Part shown: in pieces, positions 35,223 through 45,308 of the stretch
How the letters are laid out: each line of letters begins with the position of its first letter
Position numbering within the stretch: position 1 is the first letter of the stretch
Source of the DNA: Hyphomicrobiales bacterium
GTDB taxonomy: Bacteria > Pseudomonadota > Alphaproteobacteria > Rhizobiales > Beijerinckiaceae
Direction of reading: 5' to 3'
DNA: 64,000 bases
NCBI GenBank assembly: GCA_930633495.1
Contig: CAKNFJ010000001.1
Location: 4,549,001-4,613,000 of the forward strand
Translations under genes and position numbers: made by a program
Notes under the pieces: generated by a model
Told to the model about the DNA's origin: nothing
The model's input: only the letters and a program-made list of their open reading frames with translations
Databases searched by the model: none

Positions 35223-36389
35223 TCAGAGCTTGCAGTCCTTGGCGTAGACGTCGCTGTGGTTGCTCAGCACCTTGCCGGTGGTCTTCAGGACCGGCGTGCC
35301 GTCGGCGGCCTTCTCGACCTTGAGCGAATACCAATCCTGCACCGGGTGCTGGTTCGGGCCGAACTTGAAGGACCCGCGCACCGACTGGAAGTCCGCCTTG
35401 GCGAGAGCCTTGCGCAGCGCGGCCACGTCGGTCTTGCCGCCGGTCGCCTTCAGCGCGGAGGCGATGGCGAGCGCGGTGTCGTAACCTTGGCTGGCGTAGT
35501 AGGTCGGCACGCGGTTGTAGGCCTTGGTCCAGGCCTCAACGAACTTCTTGTTGGCGGCGTTGTCGAAGTCCGTGTTCCAGTGCGCGGTGACGCTGAGGCC
35601 GAGCGCGGCGTCGCCGACGGCCTTCAGCGTGGTGGCGTCGAGCGAGGGCTCCGCCAGCACCATCGGAGTCTTTCCGAGCAGGCCGGCCTGCTGATACTGG
35701 CGCAGGAAGGCGATGCCGAGGCCACCCGGATGGAACTGGAAGACGACATCGGGATTGGCGGCGCGGATCTGCGCCATCTCGGGGGCGAAGTCGGTCTGGT
35801 CGAGGCGGGTATAGACCTCGCCGACGACCTCGCCCTTGAACAGGCGCTTGAAGCCGGTCAGCGCGTCCTTGCCGGCCTGGTAGTTCGGGGCGAGGATGAA
35901 GGCCTTCTTGTAGCCGAGATTGGTCGCGTACTGACCGGCGCTCTCATGCAGGCTGTCATTCTGCCAGGAGACGACGAAATAGTTCTCGCTGCATTCCTTG
36001 CCGGCAAAGTTCGACGGGCCGGCATTGGGGCTGACATAGAGCGCGCCGGAATCGACGATGTCCGGTACGGTCGCACCGGCGACGTTCGAGAAGACGATGC
36101 CGGTCATGATCTTGATGCCGTCGGTCTTCAGCATCTTCTCGGCGATCTGCTTGCCCTGACCGGGCTTGAGCGCGTCATCCTCGACGACGAGCTCGACCGG
36201 CACGCCGCCGAGCTTGCCGCCCTCCATGTCGATCGCGAGCTTGAAGGCGTCGCGGATGTCCTGGCCGAGATAGCCGCCGGGACCCGAAAGCGTGGTGATC
36301 ATGCCGATCTTGACCGGCTGCTGGGCCAGCGCCGTGGACGCTGCCAGCGTGGCCGCGATGCCGAAGAGCAATCCGCGCAGTTTCATCAT
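35223..36389 (-). CDS. Branched-chain-type ABC transporter substrate-binding protein
   Basis: This 388-residue periplasmic protein has a signal peptide ending ALAQQ (cleavage about residue 22). The mature start PVKIGMITTLSGPGGYLGQD is the Peripla_BP_6 signature. Later segments (NYFVVSWQNDSLHESAGQYA, FQFHPGGLGIAFLRQYQQAG) fit the LivK-like fold. It is of the kind seen for aromatic or amide substrates, but specificity cannot be read by eye. It lies upstream of its permease and ATPase genes. Confidence 0.93.
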   Translation of the reverse strand: MMKLRGLLFGIAATLAASTALAQQPVKIGMITTLSGPGGYLGQDIRDAFKLAIDMEGGKLGGVPVELVVEDDALKPGQGKQIAEKMLKTDGIKIMTGIVFSNVAGATVPDIVDSGALYVSPNAGPSNFAGKECSENYFVVSWQNDSLHESAGQYATNLGYKKAFILAPNYQAGKDALTGFKRLFKGEVVGEVYTRLDQTDFAPEMAQIRAANPDVVFQFHPGGLGIAFLRQYQQAGLLGKTPMVLAEPSLDATTLKAVGDAALGLSVTAHWNTDFDNAANKKFVEAWTKAYNRVPTYYASQGYDTALAIASALKATGGKTDVAALRKALAKADFQSVRGSFKFGPNQHPVQDWYSLKVEKAADGTPVLKTTGKVLSNHSDVYAKDCKL

Positions 36390-36568
36390 GGACTCCAGTC
36401 GTTCCGTTCATGCCTCTGAGATGGTTCGACGCGGCGTTTCTGCGCCGCCGCGCTCATGCGTGTTCTCGTACAGGATCGCCGTGCCCCGGTCGGGAGGCAA
36501 GGCGGCCTCGTCCGTTATTCCAGCATGGAGTCCGCTGGAAGGGGAGACCGCCTTTCGGTGTGGCGTCG

Positions 36569-37150
<582 letters not shown>

Positions 37151-37161
37151 TCAGGTATCGT

Positions 37162-38139
37162 TCAGCCGACTTTGGCCAATGGCTTGCCGGCTCCGAGCCC
37201 GCAGCGCTCGAAAGCAGCGCGTGTCGAGGCTTTCTCTCGTTCGGTCAGCTCCAGCATCGGCGGCCGGACGCGCCCGCCGACCTGGCCGAGCAGCTCCTGC
37301 CAGTATTTCTGGTGCGCATGCGGTTTCTCCGCCGGCCGCGTGCCGCGCAAAGCCTCGCGCACCGGGTCCAGGCTGTCGCGGATCGCGCGGGCCTTCTCGG
37401 CCTCGCCGCGGAAGGCGAGATCGGTATATTCGCGCATGCGCAAATCGTTCGCCGTCTGGATGAGATAGGGCGGCGAGGAGCAGAGATAGAGCTGCCAGCC
37501 GAGCTCGAGGACGTTGTCGAGCCATTCCTCCTCGGAAGCCGTGCTGACCAGGATGCGGTCGCCGGCCAGCCGCGTCAGTTCGGCATACATCGGCCGCGGC
37601 ACGCTGTACTTGATCGCGACGACGTTCTCGATGTCGGCGAGCTTGTTGCAGAGCTGCGGCGAGAGCAGGTAGCCCGAATCCGGATGGCTCCAGAGCGCGA
37701 TGCCGATATCGACCTTCTCGGCGATGGTCCGATAGTACTCGTAGACCGTCTCGTCCTGCGCCTTGAAGAAATGCAGGATCGGCGCGTGGACGACGATGTA
37801 GTCGGCGCCGACCTTCTGGGCATGGCGGGCGAGATCGATCACCACATCCATATTCTGGTCGGAGCAGGACATGATCGTCTGCCCCCGCTCGGCGGAAGCC
37901 TCGACCGCCAGCTCGAAGCTGCGCTTGCGCTCCTCGATCGACATCGCGAAGAACTCGCCCTGCTTGCCGGCGATGAACAGGCCGTCGATCTTCAGATCGT
38001 CGAGCCAGTGGCGGATGTTCTGCCTGAAGCCGTCCTCGTCGATCGCGAGCGTATCGGTGAAGGGAGCCAGCGCCGCGGCCCAGATGCCCTTCATATGGGC
38101 GCGGGCATAAGCCTTGGCGTCTTTCTTCGCGTAGTTCAT
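37162..38139 (-). CDS. Dihydrodipicolinate synthase-family lyase/aldolase
   Basis: This 325-residue class I aldolase-type TIM barrel starts at ATG 38139. It has the Schiff-base Lys in VVAIKYSVP (about residue 180) and a GKQGEFFAMSIEERKRS motif in place of the usual GTTGE. It is longer than DapA (about 290), with a C-terminal extension. It is the first gene of the block containing 3-hydroxyanthranilate dioxygenase, so a ring-cleavage product (an oxo-acid or hydratase-aldolase substrate) is a plausible target. It is not the lysine-pathway DapA. Confidence 0.87.
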   Translation of the reverse strand: MNYAKKDAKAYARAHMKGIWAAALAPFTDTLAIDEDGFRQNIRHWLDDLKIDGLFIAGKQGEFFAMSIEERKRSFELAVEASAERGQTIMSCSDQNMDVVIDLARHAQKVGADYIVVHAPILHFFKAQDETVYEYYRTIAEKVDIGIALWSHPDSGYLLSPQLCNKLADIENVVAIKYSVPRPMYAELTRLAGDRILVSTASEEEWLDNVLELGWQLYLCSSPPYLIQTANDLRMREYTDLAFRGEAEKARAIRDSLDPVREALRGTRPAEKPHAHQKYWQELLGQVGGRVRPPMLELTEREKASTRAAFERCGLGAGKPLAKVG

Positions 38140-38350
38140 GAAACCTGCCCTCGTCTTCCGGCGCGATCCGGGCGGGGAGGCGACCATGGGCTCGGGCGGG
38201 CTTCCGCCATCGATCCGTGATGTTGCCGTCCCGCGTGCCCGTCAGGCGCCACCCCTATCCGATCGGGGCGATGGGGAATGATGGCATGACAGGCGGGGTA
38301 TACGGCAACTCGCAACATTCGTATGAATTCGGAACCTGTCCTTATAAATC

Positions 38351-38379
38351 AGCCCGCCGGCCGGGAAGGCGGGCGGGCT
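38351..38379 (-). terminator. Candidate terminator after the AapJ-like gene's convergent or upstream region
   Basis: AGCCCGCC (38351-38358) pairs with GGCGGGCT (38372-38379). On the minus strand GATTTATAAG follows, a poor T-tract. The rest of 38140-38437 (298 bases) is non-coding. It should contain the promoter for the DHDPS-family gene only if transcription starts after this point, since both flanking genes are on the minus strand. Confidence 0.3.
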
Positions 38380-38437
38380 CGAACGCGGTTTCCGGGCGGA
38401 GCTGCGAGCGCCGCCCGTTTTCTGCTGCCGGTTCGGG

Positions 38438-39469
38438 CTATCGCAGCGGCGGCGCGTAGAGGACGCCGCCCATGCTCCAGAGCTGGTTAAGACCGCGCGG
38501 GATGCCGAGCTTCGACCCGGTTCCGAGATTGCGCTCGTAGACCTCGGCGTAGTTCCCGGAGGCCTTGACGGCGCGCACGGCCCAGTCGGCATCGAGACCC
38601 ATCGCCTTGCCGAAACCGCCTTCGGCGCCGGTGAAGCGGCGCACGTCGGGCTTCTGCGATTTCAGGGCCTCGTCGATATTCGCGGCGGAGATGCCGAGTT
38701 CCTCGGCATTGATCACCGCGAAATTCACCCATTTCACCACGTTGAACCACGGGAAGTCGTCGGCACGGACGACCGGCCCGAGCGGCTCCTTGGAGATGAC
38801 GTCCGGCAGCACGACGGCATCGCCCGGCTTGGCGAGCCTCAGCCGCTCGCCATGCAGCGCCGACTGGTCGCGGGTGAGCACGTCGCATTGCCCGCCCTCG
38901 AAGGCGGCGAAGGCTTCTGCCGCGCTCGGATAGGCCTTCTCCTCATAGGTCATGGAGTTGGCCTTGAAGAAGTCGGCGAGATTGAGCTGCGTCGTGGTGC
39001 CGGTCTCGACGCAGATCTTCGCCTTGTCGAGCGAGAGCGCGCTGTCGACCTTGAGCGCGCGTTTCGCCAGGAAGCCCTGGCCGTCGTGATAGGTGATGCC
39101 GGCGAAGGCCAGCCCCAGCTCGGCCTCGCGCCCGAGCGTCCAGGTCGAGTTGCGCGCCAGCAGGTCGACCTTGCCGCCCTTCAGCGCATCGAAGCGCTCG
39201 CTGGCGGAGAGCGGCGTGAAGGCGACCTTGGTCGCGTCGCCGAGGACGGCCGCGGCGACGGCGCGGCAGAAATCGACATCGAAACCGCTCCACTGACCCT
39301 GGGCATCCTTGGCCGAGAAGCCGAGAACGCCTTCGCTGACGCCGCACTGGAGCGTGCCGCGCTGCTTCACCGTATCGAGTGTGCCGGCGCCTGCCGGGGC
39401 TGCCAGCGCGGCGCCGAGGACGGCGCCGGCGGCAAGGCCGGGCAGGCGAAACCATGAGGCCTTCGACAT
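38438..39469 (-). CDS. General L-amino-acid ABC transporter binding protein, AapJ-like
   Basis: This is a 343-residue periplasmic protein from ATG 39469. The signal peptide is cleaved near AGA. The signature TLDTVKQRGTLQCGVSEGVL and GFDVDFCRAVAAAVLGD matches AapJ/BztA binding proteins. The rest contains GTTTQLNLADFF and DQSALHGERLRLA, typical of the family. No aapQMP permease or ATPase genes are adjacent, so this is an orphan binding protein that may serve a transporter encoded elsewhere. Confidence 0.92.
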   Translation of the reverse strand: MSKASWFRLPGLAAGAVLGAALAAPAGAGTLDTVKQRGTLQCGVSEGVLGFSAKDAQGQWSGFDVDFCRAVAAAVLGDATKVAFTPLSASERFDALKGGKVDLLARNSTWTLGREAELGLAFAGITYHDGQGFLAKRALKVDSALSLDKAKICVETGTTTQLNLADFFKANSMTYEEKAYPSAAEAFAAFEGGQCDVLTRDQSALHGERLRLAKPGDAVVLPDVISKEPLGPVVRADDFPWFNVVKWVNFAVINAEELGISAANIDEALKSQKPDVRRFTGAEGGFGKAMGLDADWAVRAVKASGNYAEVYERNLGTGSKLGIPRGLNQLWSMGGVLYAPPLR

Positions 39470-39510
39470 GGCTCTCTTCTCCCTTCGGATTCGGTTGCGC
39501 ACTGCGCGGA

Positions 39511-40146
39511 TTACAGCGTGGCGTTGTGGCGGATGATGACCTTGGTGCCGACCGGCACCCGCTCGTAGAGATCGACGATGTCGCCATTGGCGAGCCGGAA
39601 GCAGCCGGACGAGATCGCCTGGCCGATCGTCTCCGGCTGGTTGGTGCCGTGAACGCGGAACACGGTCGAGCCCAGATAGAGCGCGCGGGCGCCCATCGGG
39701 TTGCCGGGGCCGCCGGCCATGAAGCGCGGCAGATAGGGCTGGCGCTGCAGCATCTCCGGCGGCGGGCGCCAGTCCGGCCACTCCGACTTGCGGCTGACCT
39801 GGACCTGGCCGGACCAGGTGAAGCCCTCGCGGCCGACGCCGATGCCGTAGCGCAGCGCGCGGCCGTTGCCCTGGACCACATAGAGGAAGCGCTCGCCGGA
39901 ATGGATCACGACGGTGCCGGGCGCCTCGTTCGAACGGAACAGCACCATCTGCCGGGCATAGGGGCCTTCGGTGATGCTGACCTCCTCTGTGGAGACGCGG
40001 CCCGGCTCGTCGCCGATATCCATGGTCTCCTTCATGCCGGCGGGCGGACGTGGCTGCGCCTGGGCGTCCCGGGACGGGGTGAGCAGCGGCAGGCAGGCGA
40101 GTCCGGCGGCCATGGCCAGGCCGGCGAGGGTCTTGGAAAGAGTCAT
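39511..40146 (-). CDS. L,D-transpeptidase (YkuD family)
   Basis: This 211-residue exported protein has a signal peptide cleaved near AQAQ. The catalytic YkuD motif is intact: VHGTN (His) followed by ISSGCFRLANGD (Ser-x-Gly-Cys-x-Arg, catalytic Cys). The enzyme forms 3-3 crosslinks in peptidoglycan or anchors proteins to it in the periplasm. It lies between the AapJ-like gene (42-base gap) and a lipoprotein gene (18-base gap) on the same strand. Confidence 0.93.
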   Translation of the reverse strand: MTLSKTLAGLAMAAGLACLPLLTPSRDAQAQPRPPAGMKETMDIGDEPGRVSTEEVSITEGPYARQMVLFRSNEAPGTVVIHSGERFLYVVQGNGRALRYGIGVGREGFTWSGQVQVSRKSEWPDWRPPPEMLQRQPYLPRFMAGGPGNPMGARALYLGSTVFRVHGTNQPETIGQAISSGCFRLANGDIVDLYERVPVGTKVIIRHNATL

Positions 40147-40164
40147 GTCTGGTCAGCTCCGGGA

Positions 40165-40668
40165 TTAGCTGCAGCGACTGAAGATGAAGGTGCCGTAGCG
40201 CCGGTGCGCGTCTGGATCGACGAAGCGCATCACCAGCTCGTTCGGCTTGACGGAGAGGAGTTCGCGGTCCTGCGGATCGCCGGCCGGAGCCTCGAAGCCG
40301 AGGAAAGTCCTGCCGCCCGCACCGGCCTTCAGCCTGAGCTCGTAGAGTTTGGGGTCGTCGGCGACGTGCATCATCACGCCGTCTCCGGGGCCTTTCGTGA
40401 TGACATAGGGCTGCTTGCACTGGGCCCGCGCCTCGGCCTCGGTGCGCTTGCGGTCCTTCTCGGTGTGGAAGGAGGCAATCCCCCAGCGGCCGATCAGCGC
40501 GTCGCGGGTGACCCCCGTCGGAGCCGGGGCGCTTTCCGTGACGCTTGCCACGGGCGACAGCCCCTCGCCGCCGCCGCAGCCGGCGAGAGCGAGCGCCAGC
40601 GCGATGCCGCAACCCAGAGCGCCGATTCTGAAACCGGCGCGGCCGGCCCCCAACCCTGTCTGTCTCAT
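40165..40668 (-). CDS. Small conserved-type lipoprotein
   Basis: This 167-residue protein starts at ATG 40668, with AGGAGG six bases upstream. The signal peptide ends in the lipobox LAGC (about residue 30). The mature part (TRDALIGRWGIASFHTEKDR, VITKGPGDGVMMHVAD, LKAGAGGRTFLGFE) looks like a compact beta-barrel, lipocalin-like fold. That structural guess is inference. It precedes the L,D-transpeptidase gene by 18 bases, suggesting a cell-envelope operon. Confidence 0.8.
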   Translation of the reverse strand: MRQTGLGAGRAGFRIGALGCGIALALALAGCGGGEGLSPVASVTESAPAPTGVTRDALIGRWGIASFHTEKDRKRTEAEARAQCKQPYVITKGPGDGVMMHVADDPKLYELRLKAGAGGRTFLGFEAPAGDPQDRELLSVKPNELVMRFVDPDAHRRYGTFIFSRCS

Positions 40669-40800
40669 CGGTCCTCCTGGGTGATCCATGCGTTCAGCTG
40701 ATCTCCGGCGGCCCCTGGTCGGAGATGCGGCGCGACGGCGACAGGACAGCCGCAAATGCGTTCAGGATCAAGCCCCTTCCGTCTTTCCATCATGAACAGG

Positions 40801-42504
40801 TTATCCACCCCGATTGTCATAGGCGTCGCCGTCGGGGTCCTTCGTGCCGGTGGAGGCCCGGGCCCGGGCGGCCAGATCCCGCTTCAGGGCCGAAATCTCT
40901 TCGGCCGACCAGCGCCCGGTGCCGAGGACGGCCGCCCAGCCCTCGATATAGTGTTCCGGCGCATAGACATGGCCGTAACCCATCGGCGTGCCGGTCGCGA
41001 CCGCCATGTCGAGGGCGAGCTGGAGCATCGTGACGATGGGGTACCAACGCAGTTCCGGCGAGACGTCGGGACCGCGCGGAGCCTTCATCCAGTCCGGCTG
41101 CCGATAGGCGTCCCGGTAGTCGAAGAAGGTGATCGCGTCGCTCGCATATTGCAGATAGACCAGCCGCATCGGCCCCCAGGGCCGATCGGGCGGGACGGTC
41201 GGGCCGTTCTGGTTCATGAAGCGCACGATGCGCCCATCCCGGAACTCGGGCAGCCATTGCGGCGAGCCCGGATTGCGGCCTTCGCTGATCGAGCGCCACA
41301 CCCGGCTCTCGAAGGGCGGGCCGCTCCAGAGCGCGCCATCGATCGGGTCGCCGATCATCTCGAAGAGCTCGGCGGATTTCTCGGAGTTCATGGCCCCGAG
41401 GCTGAGACCGTGCAGATAGAGCTTCGGCCGCTTGTCGTGGGGCAGGGCGGTCCAGTAGCGATAGATTTCCCGGAACAGGGCGCGGGCGGTTTCGGACCCG
41501 TATTCCGGCTGGGTGAGAAGCGAGAGCGGGCTGCTGAGATAAGAATACTGCACCGCAACGCTGGCGATATCTCCGTCGCGCAGATACTCGACCGAATCCA
41601 TTGCCGAAGGATCGACCCATCCGGTGCCTGTCGGCGTGATGATGACGAGCGTCGAACGCGTGAAGCCACCGGCGCGCTTGAGCTCCTCCAGCGCGAGCCG
41701 TGCCCGAGCCTCCGGGGAATCGCCGCCACGCAGGCCGACATAGACCCGGATCGGCTCCTGGGCCGGATGTCCGGTCTGGGCGCTGATCCGCTCGGCGCTC
41801 GGTCCGCGGGCGATGAATTCGCGGCCGGCGCGGCCGAGTTCGCGCCAGTTGACGAGCGAGGCCGGGCTGCCGGTCTTGCGCGGATCGGTCGGCTGCGGGC
41901 GTTCTGGTTCGAACAGGGCGTCGCGCTCGCGATAGGAGGAGTCGAGCACGCGGAAGACCGCGCGCGCCAGGACATTGCTCGCCACGGACCAGAACAGCAG
42001 CGCCGCCAGGCCGAACCCGATGATGTTGGCGAGCCGTCGGGGGATGTATCGCCGGACGAGATCGGCGAGCCAGACGCCCAGTCGCCCGAACAGGCGCGCG
42101 AGGATCAGGGCCAGGACGAAGGTCGCGATGGCGACGAGGCAGAGCTTGGTGGGGTGCGAGCTCGGCAGCAGCGGCAGGCTGACGGCAGCCCGCACCGAGT
42201 TCTGCCAATCAGCGGCCTTCCAGAGGAACAGGAGCGCGATCAGCGCGGAGATCAGCAGGATCGCGGTGTTGACGGGCCGCCGCAGGCGGTCTGACGGCTC
42301 GGGCAGCTCGAGATAGCGCCAGAGCTGGCGCGACAGCACGCCGAGGCCGTAGCCGACGGCGAAGCAGAGGCCGGCCAGCACCCCTTGCGTCAGGTAGCTG
42401 CGCGGCACGAGCGTCGGCGTCAGCGCCGCCGCGAACAGCAAGGTGCCCAGCGCGAGGCCGACGCCCGAAAGCGATGCCAACTCCTTGTAAAACCAGCGCG
42501 TCAC
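40801..42504 (-). CDS. Membrane-anchored alpha/beta hydrolase (Abhydrolase_9 type)
   Basis: This is a 567-residue protein if it starts at GTG 42504, which puts TRWFYKELASLSG directly before the first membrane helix; an upstream ATG at 42678 adds a non-native leader. Several hydrophobic segments (about residues 10-200) precede a catalytic domain with the nucleophile elbow HGLSLGAMNS (about 430) and GLRGGDSPEARA. This N-terminal membrane domain plus PF10081-like hydrolase arrangement is known from actinobacteria and alphaproteobacteria, but the substrate is not known. It stands alone on the minus strand. Confidence 0.8.
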   Translation of the reverse strand: MTRWFYKELASLSGVGLALGTLLFAAALTPTLVPRSYLTQGVLAGLCFAVGYGLGVLSRQLWRYLELPEPSDRLRRPVNTAILLISALIALLFLWKAADWQNSVRAAVSLPLLPSSHPTKLCLVAIATFVLALILARLFGRLGVWLADLVRRYIPRRLANIIGFGLAALLFWSVASNVLARAVFRVLDSSYRERDALFEPERPQPTDPRKTGSPASLVNWRELGRAGREFIARGPSAERISAQTGHPAQEPIRVYVGLRGGDSPEARARLALEELKRAGGFTRSTLVIITPTGTGWVDPSAMDSVEYLRDGDIASVAVQYSYLSSPLSLLTQPEYGSETARALFREIYRYWTALPHDKRPKLYLHGLSLGAMNSEKSAELFEMIGDPIDGALWSGPPFESRVWRSISEGRNPGSPQWLPEFRDGRIVRFMNQNGPTVPPDRPWGPMRLVYLQYASDAITFFDYRDAYRQPDWMKAPRGPDVSPELRWYPIVTMLQLALDMAVATGTPMGYGHVYAPEHYIEGWAAVLGTGRWSAEEISALKRDLAARARASTGTKDPDGDAYDNRGG

Positions 42505-42797
42505 GGCCGCCGTTCCCCCTGTCGATTCAGGCCAGCCCGGCCCTCCCGTCAGCGGCGAATCCGGTTGCGGGAAACGTAGCAACCGCTTGTCGCGACTGGC
42601 AATCCCCGCGCCGCAACAAGGCTTTTTGGGAGGCGCCGGATCGCTTCGACGGAAGTCGTCGCACCACGCATGCCCCAAGGTTGATTTCGTCTTCCGAGGA
42701 TCAGGGCAATATTTATCTTGAGCTTTTTCCGGCGATGCATTTGAGTCATCTGCGGCCCTGCCGGGTCGGCGTCATTTCATCGTTGCGAGCCAGTTTC

Positions 42798-43004
42798 ATG
42801 CGACCTGAGCGCGTGCGTCGTATCCAGGTTCCGTACACTGTTTCCGGGCTCGTTCGGGCGCCCCGGGCTGCGAACGACAATGCGCCGACTGTTCGCGGTG
42901 GAGCGATGCGCCGGATCGTCAGGCGGCCGCTCCTCGTCGGCATGGCCGCAGCGGCGCTGATCCTGGCTCTGGGCTGGTTCGCGAGCGGTGGCCACGCTCT
43001 CTGA
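42798..43004 (+). CDS. Small hypothetical membrane protein with AANDNAP motif
   Basis: This 68-residue ORF starts at ATG 42798. It has a basic N-terminus, the segment RAANDNAPTVRGG (an 'AANDNA' element recurrent in small Hyphomicrobiales proteins) and a single C-terminal transmembrane helix (LLVGMAAAALILALGWFASGG). The Shine-Dalgarno is weak. Function is unknown; the motif argues that the ORF is real. Confidence 0.6.
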   Translation: MRPERVRRIQVPYTVSGLVRAPRAANDNAPTVRGGAMRRIVRRPLLVGMAAAALILALGWFASGGHAL

Positions 43005-43043
43005 TCGCGCATAGCGCGGAAAGCCTTCCGCTCGCAACTTGCT

Positions 43044-44483
43044 TCAACGGGCGTTGAGGAGGGTTTGCCGGCTGAAGACGGTCCTCAAAAGGATCGCGAT
43101 GTCGAGCCAGAACGACCAGTGGTCGATATACCAGTGGTCATAGGCGACGCGCTTGGCCATTTTCTCGTCGGTGTCGGTTTCGCCCCTGAGGCCATGCACC
43201 TGCGCCCAGCCGGTGATGCCGGGCTTGACGTTGTGACGGCGGGCGTAATTGGCGATCCGGCGCTGGAATTCGACGTCGTGGGCGAGCGCGTGCGGGCGCG
43301 GACCGACCAGAGACATGTCGCCGGCGAGCACGTTCAAGAGCTGCGGCAGCTCGTCCAGATTGTAGCGGCGCAGCACCTGGCCGACCCGGGTGATGCGCGG
43401 ATCATCGCTCCGCGCCTGAACGATGACCGGACCGTCGTCCAGAGTGGTCATGGTCCGGAACTTGAAGATCCGGAAGGCCTGCTGATTGAAGCCGTAGCGC
43501 CGCTGACGGAAGAGGACAGGTCCCGGCGAGTCGAGACGGATCAGGGCCGCGACGAGCACGAGCAGCGGCATGGTCAGGGCGAGGCCGACGGCCGCGGCGA
43601 CGATGTCGAAAGCGCGCTTCACCGCGATTTCCGTCACCGAAAGCGGCGGGCGCGTCAGCCGGAAACTGGACAGCGAGCCTGCCTGAACGAGGTGCAGGCT
43701 CTCGTAGCGCTCCATGATCGCCTCGGGCGCCAGATGGACGGCGACCGGCAGGTTGGCGAAGGCGACCACGCAGGCCTCGATCGTCTTCTGGTCCGACCAG
43801 GGCAGGGTGATGAAGACGGCGTCCGAGCGCCGCGCGCGGCAATTGGCGACGGCGGCTGCGAGATCGGCCGACAGCCCCGCCGGGTTGCCGGCGTAGTCCG
43901 GCTTCAGGAAGGCGACATCGACGAGCGCGAAACCGGCGTGCCAGGGCTTGTGCCGCGCCACGAAATTCATGACGTTCTCTTCCCGGCCGATCAGGAAGGC
44001 GCGGGCGGCGGTGATCCGGCCGGACCTGCTGCCGGCGGCGATCCAGCGAACGATCAGCGAGCGCGACAGGGCGATGACCGGGATGCCGGAGAGATACGTC
44101 GCGAGGATGACGCTTCGCGAATAATGGTCGGCGATCTTGGCGAGGAAGATCAGGCCGAGAAAGGCCGCGATGGTGATGTTCCAGACGCCGAAGGCCGAGA
44201 CGATCTGCCCGCGTGGGGAGAGATAGTTTTCGATCTGGTAGCGCCTGCGCATCAGGTTGATGAAGACGAACAGGCTGGCCAGCATCGCGGCCAGTTGCGC
44301 GGTCGAGGGATCGGGCGTCAGCGTGTTCCAGGCGAGGGCGGCATAGACCGTCGAGGCGAGGTAGACGAGGGCCGCGACCACGATTCCATCGCTGGCCGAC
44401 GTCAGTGGCCCGAGCCAGTAGCTCCGGAGCTGCCGGCAGGGCCTGGACACCGTCAGTGTCGCGCGCAGATCGTTGACGCCCAT
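43044..44483 (-). CDS. Undecaprenyl-phosphate sugar-1-phosphate transferase (WcaJ/ExoY-like)
   Basis: This is a 479-residue membrane enzyme from ATG 44483. The N-terminal half has four hydrophobic segments and a CoA-binding-like domain. A fifth membrane segment comes next, followed by the bacterial sugar transferase catalytic domain: KRAFDIVAAAVGLALTMPLL, RQRRYGFNQQAFRIFKFRTM, DELPQLLNVLAGDMSLVGPRP and PGITGWAQVHG. It transfers sugar-1-P to undecaprenyl phosphate, the first step of exopolysaccharide synthesis. It lies next to a VanZ-like gene on the same strand; no other polysaccharide genes are adjacent. Confidence 0.93.
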   Translation of the reverse strand: MGVNDLRATLTVSRPCRQLRSYWLGPLTSASDGIVVAALVYLASTVYAALAWNTLTPDPSTAQLAAMLASLFVFINLMRRRYQIENYLSPRGQIVSAFGVWNITIAAFLGLIFLAKIADHYSRSVILATYLSGIPVIALSRSLIVRWIAAGSRSGRITAARAFLIGREENVMNFVARHKPWHAGFALVDVAFLKPDYAGNPAGLSADLAAAVANCRARRSDAVFITLPWSDQKTIEACVVAFANLPVAVHLAPEAIMERYESLHLVQAGSLSSFRLTRPPLSVTEIAVKRAFDIVAAAVGLALTMPLLVLVAALIRLDSPGPVLFRQRRYGFNQQAFRIFKFRTMTTLDDGPVIVQARSDDPRITRVGQVLRRYNLDELPQLLNVLAGDMSLVGPRPHALAHDVEFQRRIANYARRHNVKPGITGWAQVHGLRGETDTDEKMAKRVAYDHWYIDHWSFWLDIAILLRTVFSRQTLLNAR

Positions 44484-44640
44484 CTTGTTCCAGCCTTCGA
44501 ACCAATCTGCGCCGCTCTCTGTTCCGTTTTGGAACAAGGCTTCGCCAGCAGGTCTGCGATGAAGGCTAAGTGGCAACGAGCATGCCCCGGCAGCGTGAGC
44601 CGGAACGAGGCATTCGGGAGGCAAATATCGGCGAAACCGA

Positions 44641-45084
44641 TCAGCTGCGCTGCGGCTGGCTGCTTTGCGGTGCGTCCGCAGGGGATGGGGCAGCAGGCGC
44701 GTGGGGAGGGCGGCCGGTATCGAAATAGCGCTGCGCCACATGCTCGGCGGCGATGGCGAGGGTGGATCCGAAGAGGGCGCCGAGTATTTTCACGAGGGCG
44801 TCGCGCGGCAGGCCGTGGCGGGTGGCTTCCAGGGTCTGCAGCCATTCCAGGCCGGCTGCCAGAGCGACGAGGGCGGACAGAACCAGCCAGCGCTTGCGCG
44901 GATAGGCAAAGGTCAGCAGAGCCCCGGCGGCGAGATAGGCCACGAAACGCTCCGCGTTTGCTCCCAGCTTCGGGATATGAGGGCGCGCATCGCCCGGCGA
45001 CAGCGTGGACCCGACGATCGCCAGCAAGGTCAGCCAGCCAACGACGATAGCGATCCGGCGCAGATTTCCGATGGTCAAGGTCAA
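44641..45084 (-). CDS. VanZ-like membrane protein
   Basis: About 147 residues if started at TTG 45084, which has GGAG six bases upstream. An ATG at 45180 would add an Arg/Ser-rich leader that looks non-coding. It has four hydrophobic segments with VanZ features: GSTLSPGDARPHIPKLGANA after helix 1, AERFVAYLAAGALLTFAYP and LEWLQTLEATRHGLPRDALV. It lies 157 bases upstream of the WcaJ-like gene and is possibly linked to polysaccharide or envelope functions. The C-terminus is Pro/Ala-rich. Confidence 0.72.
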   Translation of the reverse strand: MTLTIGNLRRIAIVVGWLTLLAIVGSTLSPGDARPHIPKLGANAERFVAYLAAGALLTFAYPRKRWLVLSALVALAAGLEWLQTLEATRHGLPRDALVKILGALFGSTLAIAAEHVAQRYFDTGRPPHAPAAPSPADAPQSSQPQRS

Positions 45085-45308
45085 CAGGCGCTCCGGGGAC
45101 GGTCGCAGATAGAGGCCAGCGCCAGAAGAAGAGCGCCGCGAACCGGTCGAAGAAGCCTTATGGCGCTGCCGGAACGGCAAAGCAACGATGGCAGGCGGCC
45201 TTCATGCTGCGCCGCGCTGCCTGCCGCGCGGAAGCCGGCCTGCCGGGGCCTGCCGGATTGCGCTATTGCTGCCTGTCCCTGCGGTCTGACAGGGAAGCAG
45301 GAGCGGAT

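Noticed and set aside
43065..45050. Long open frame on the plus strand opposite the WcaJ-like and VanZ-like genes
   Set aside because: It is an antisense shadow; the transferase motifs are unambiguous on the minus strand.
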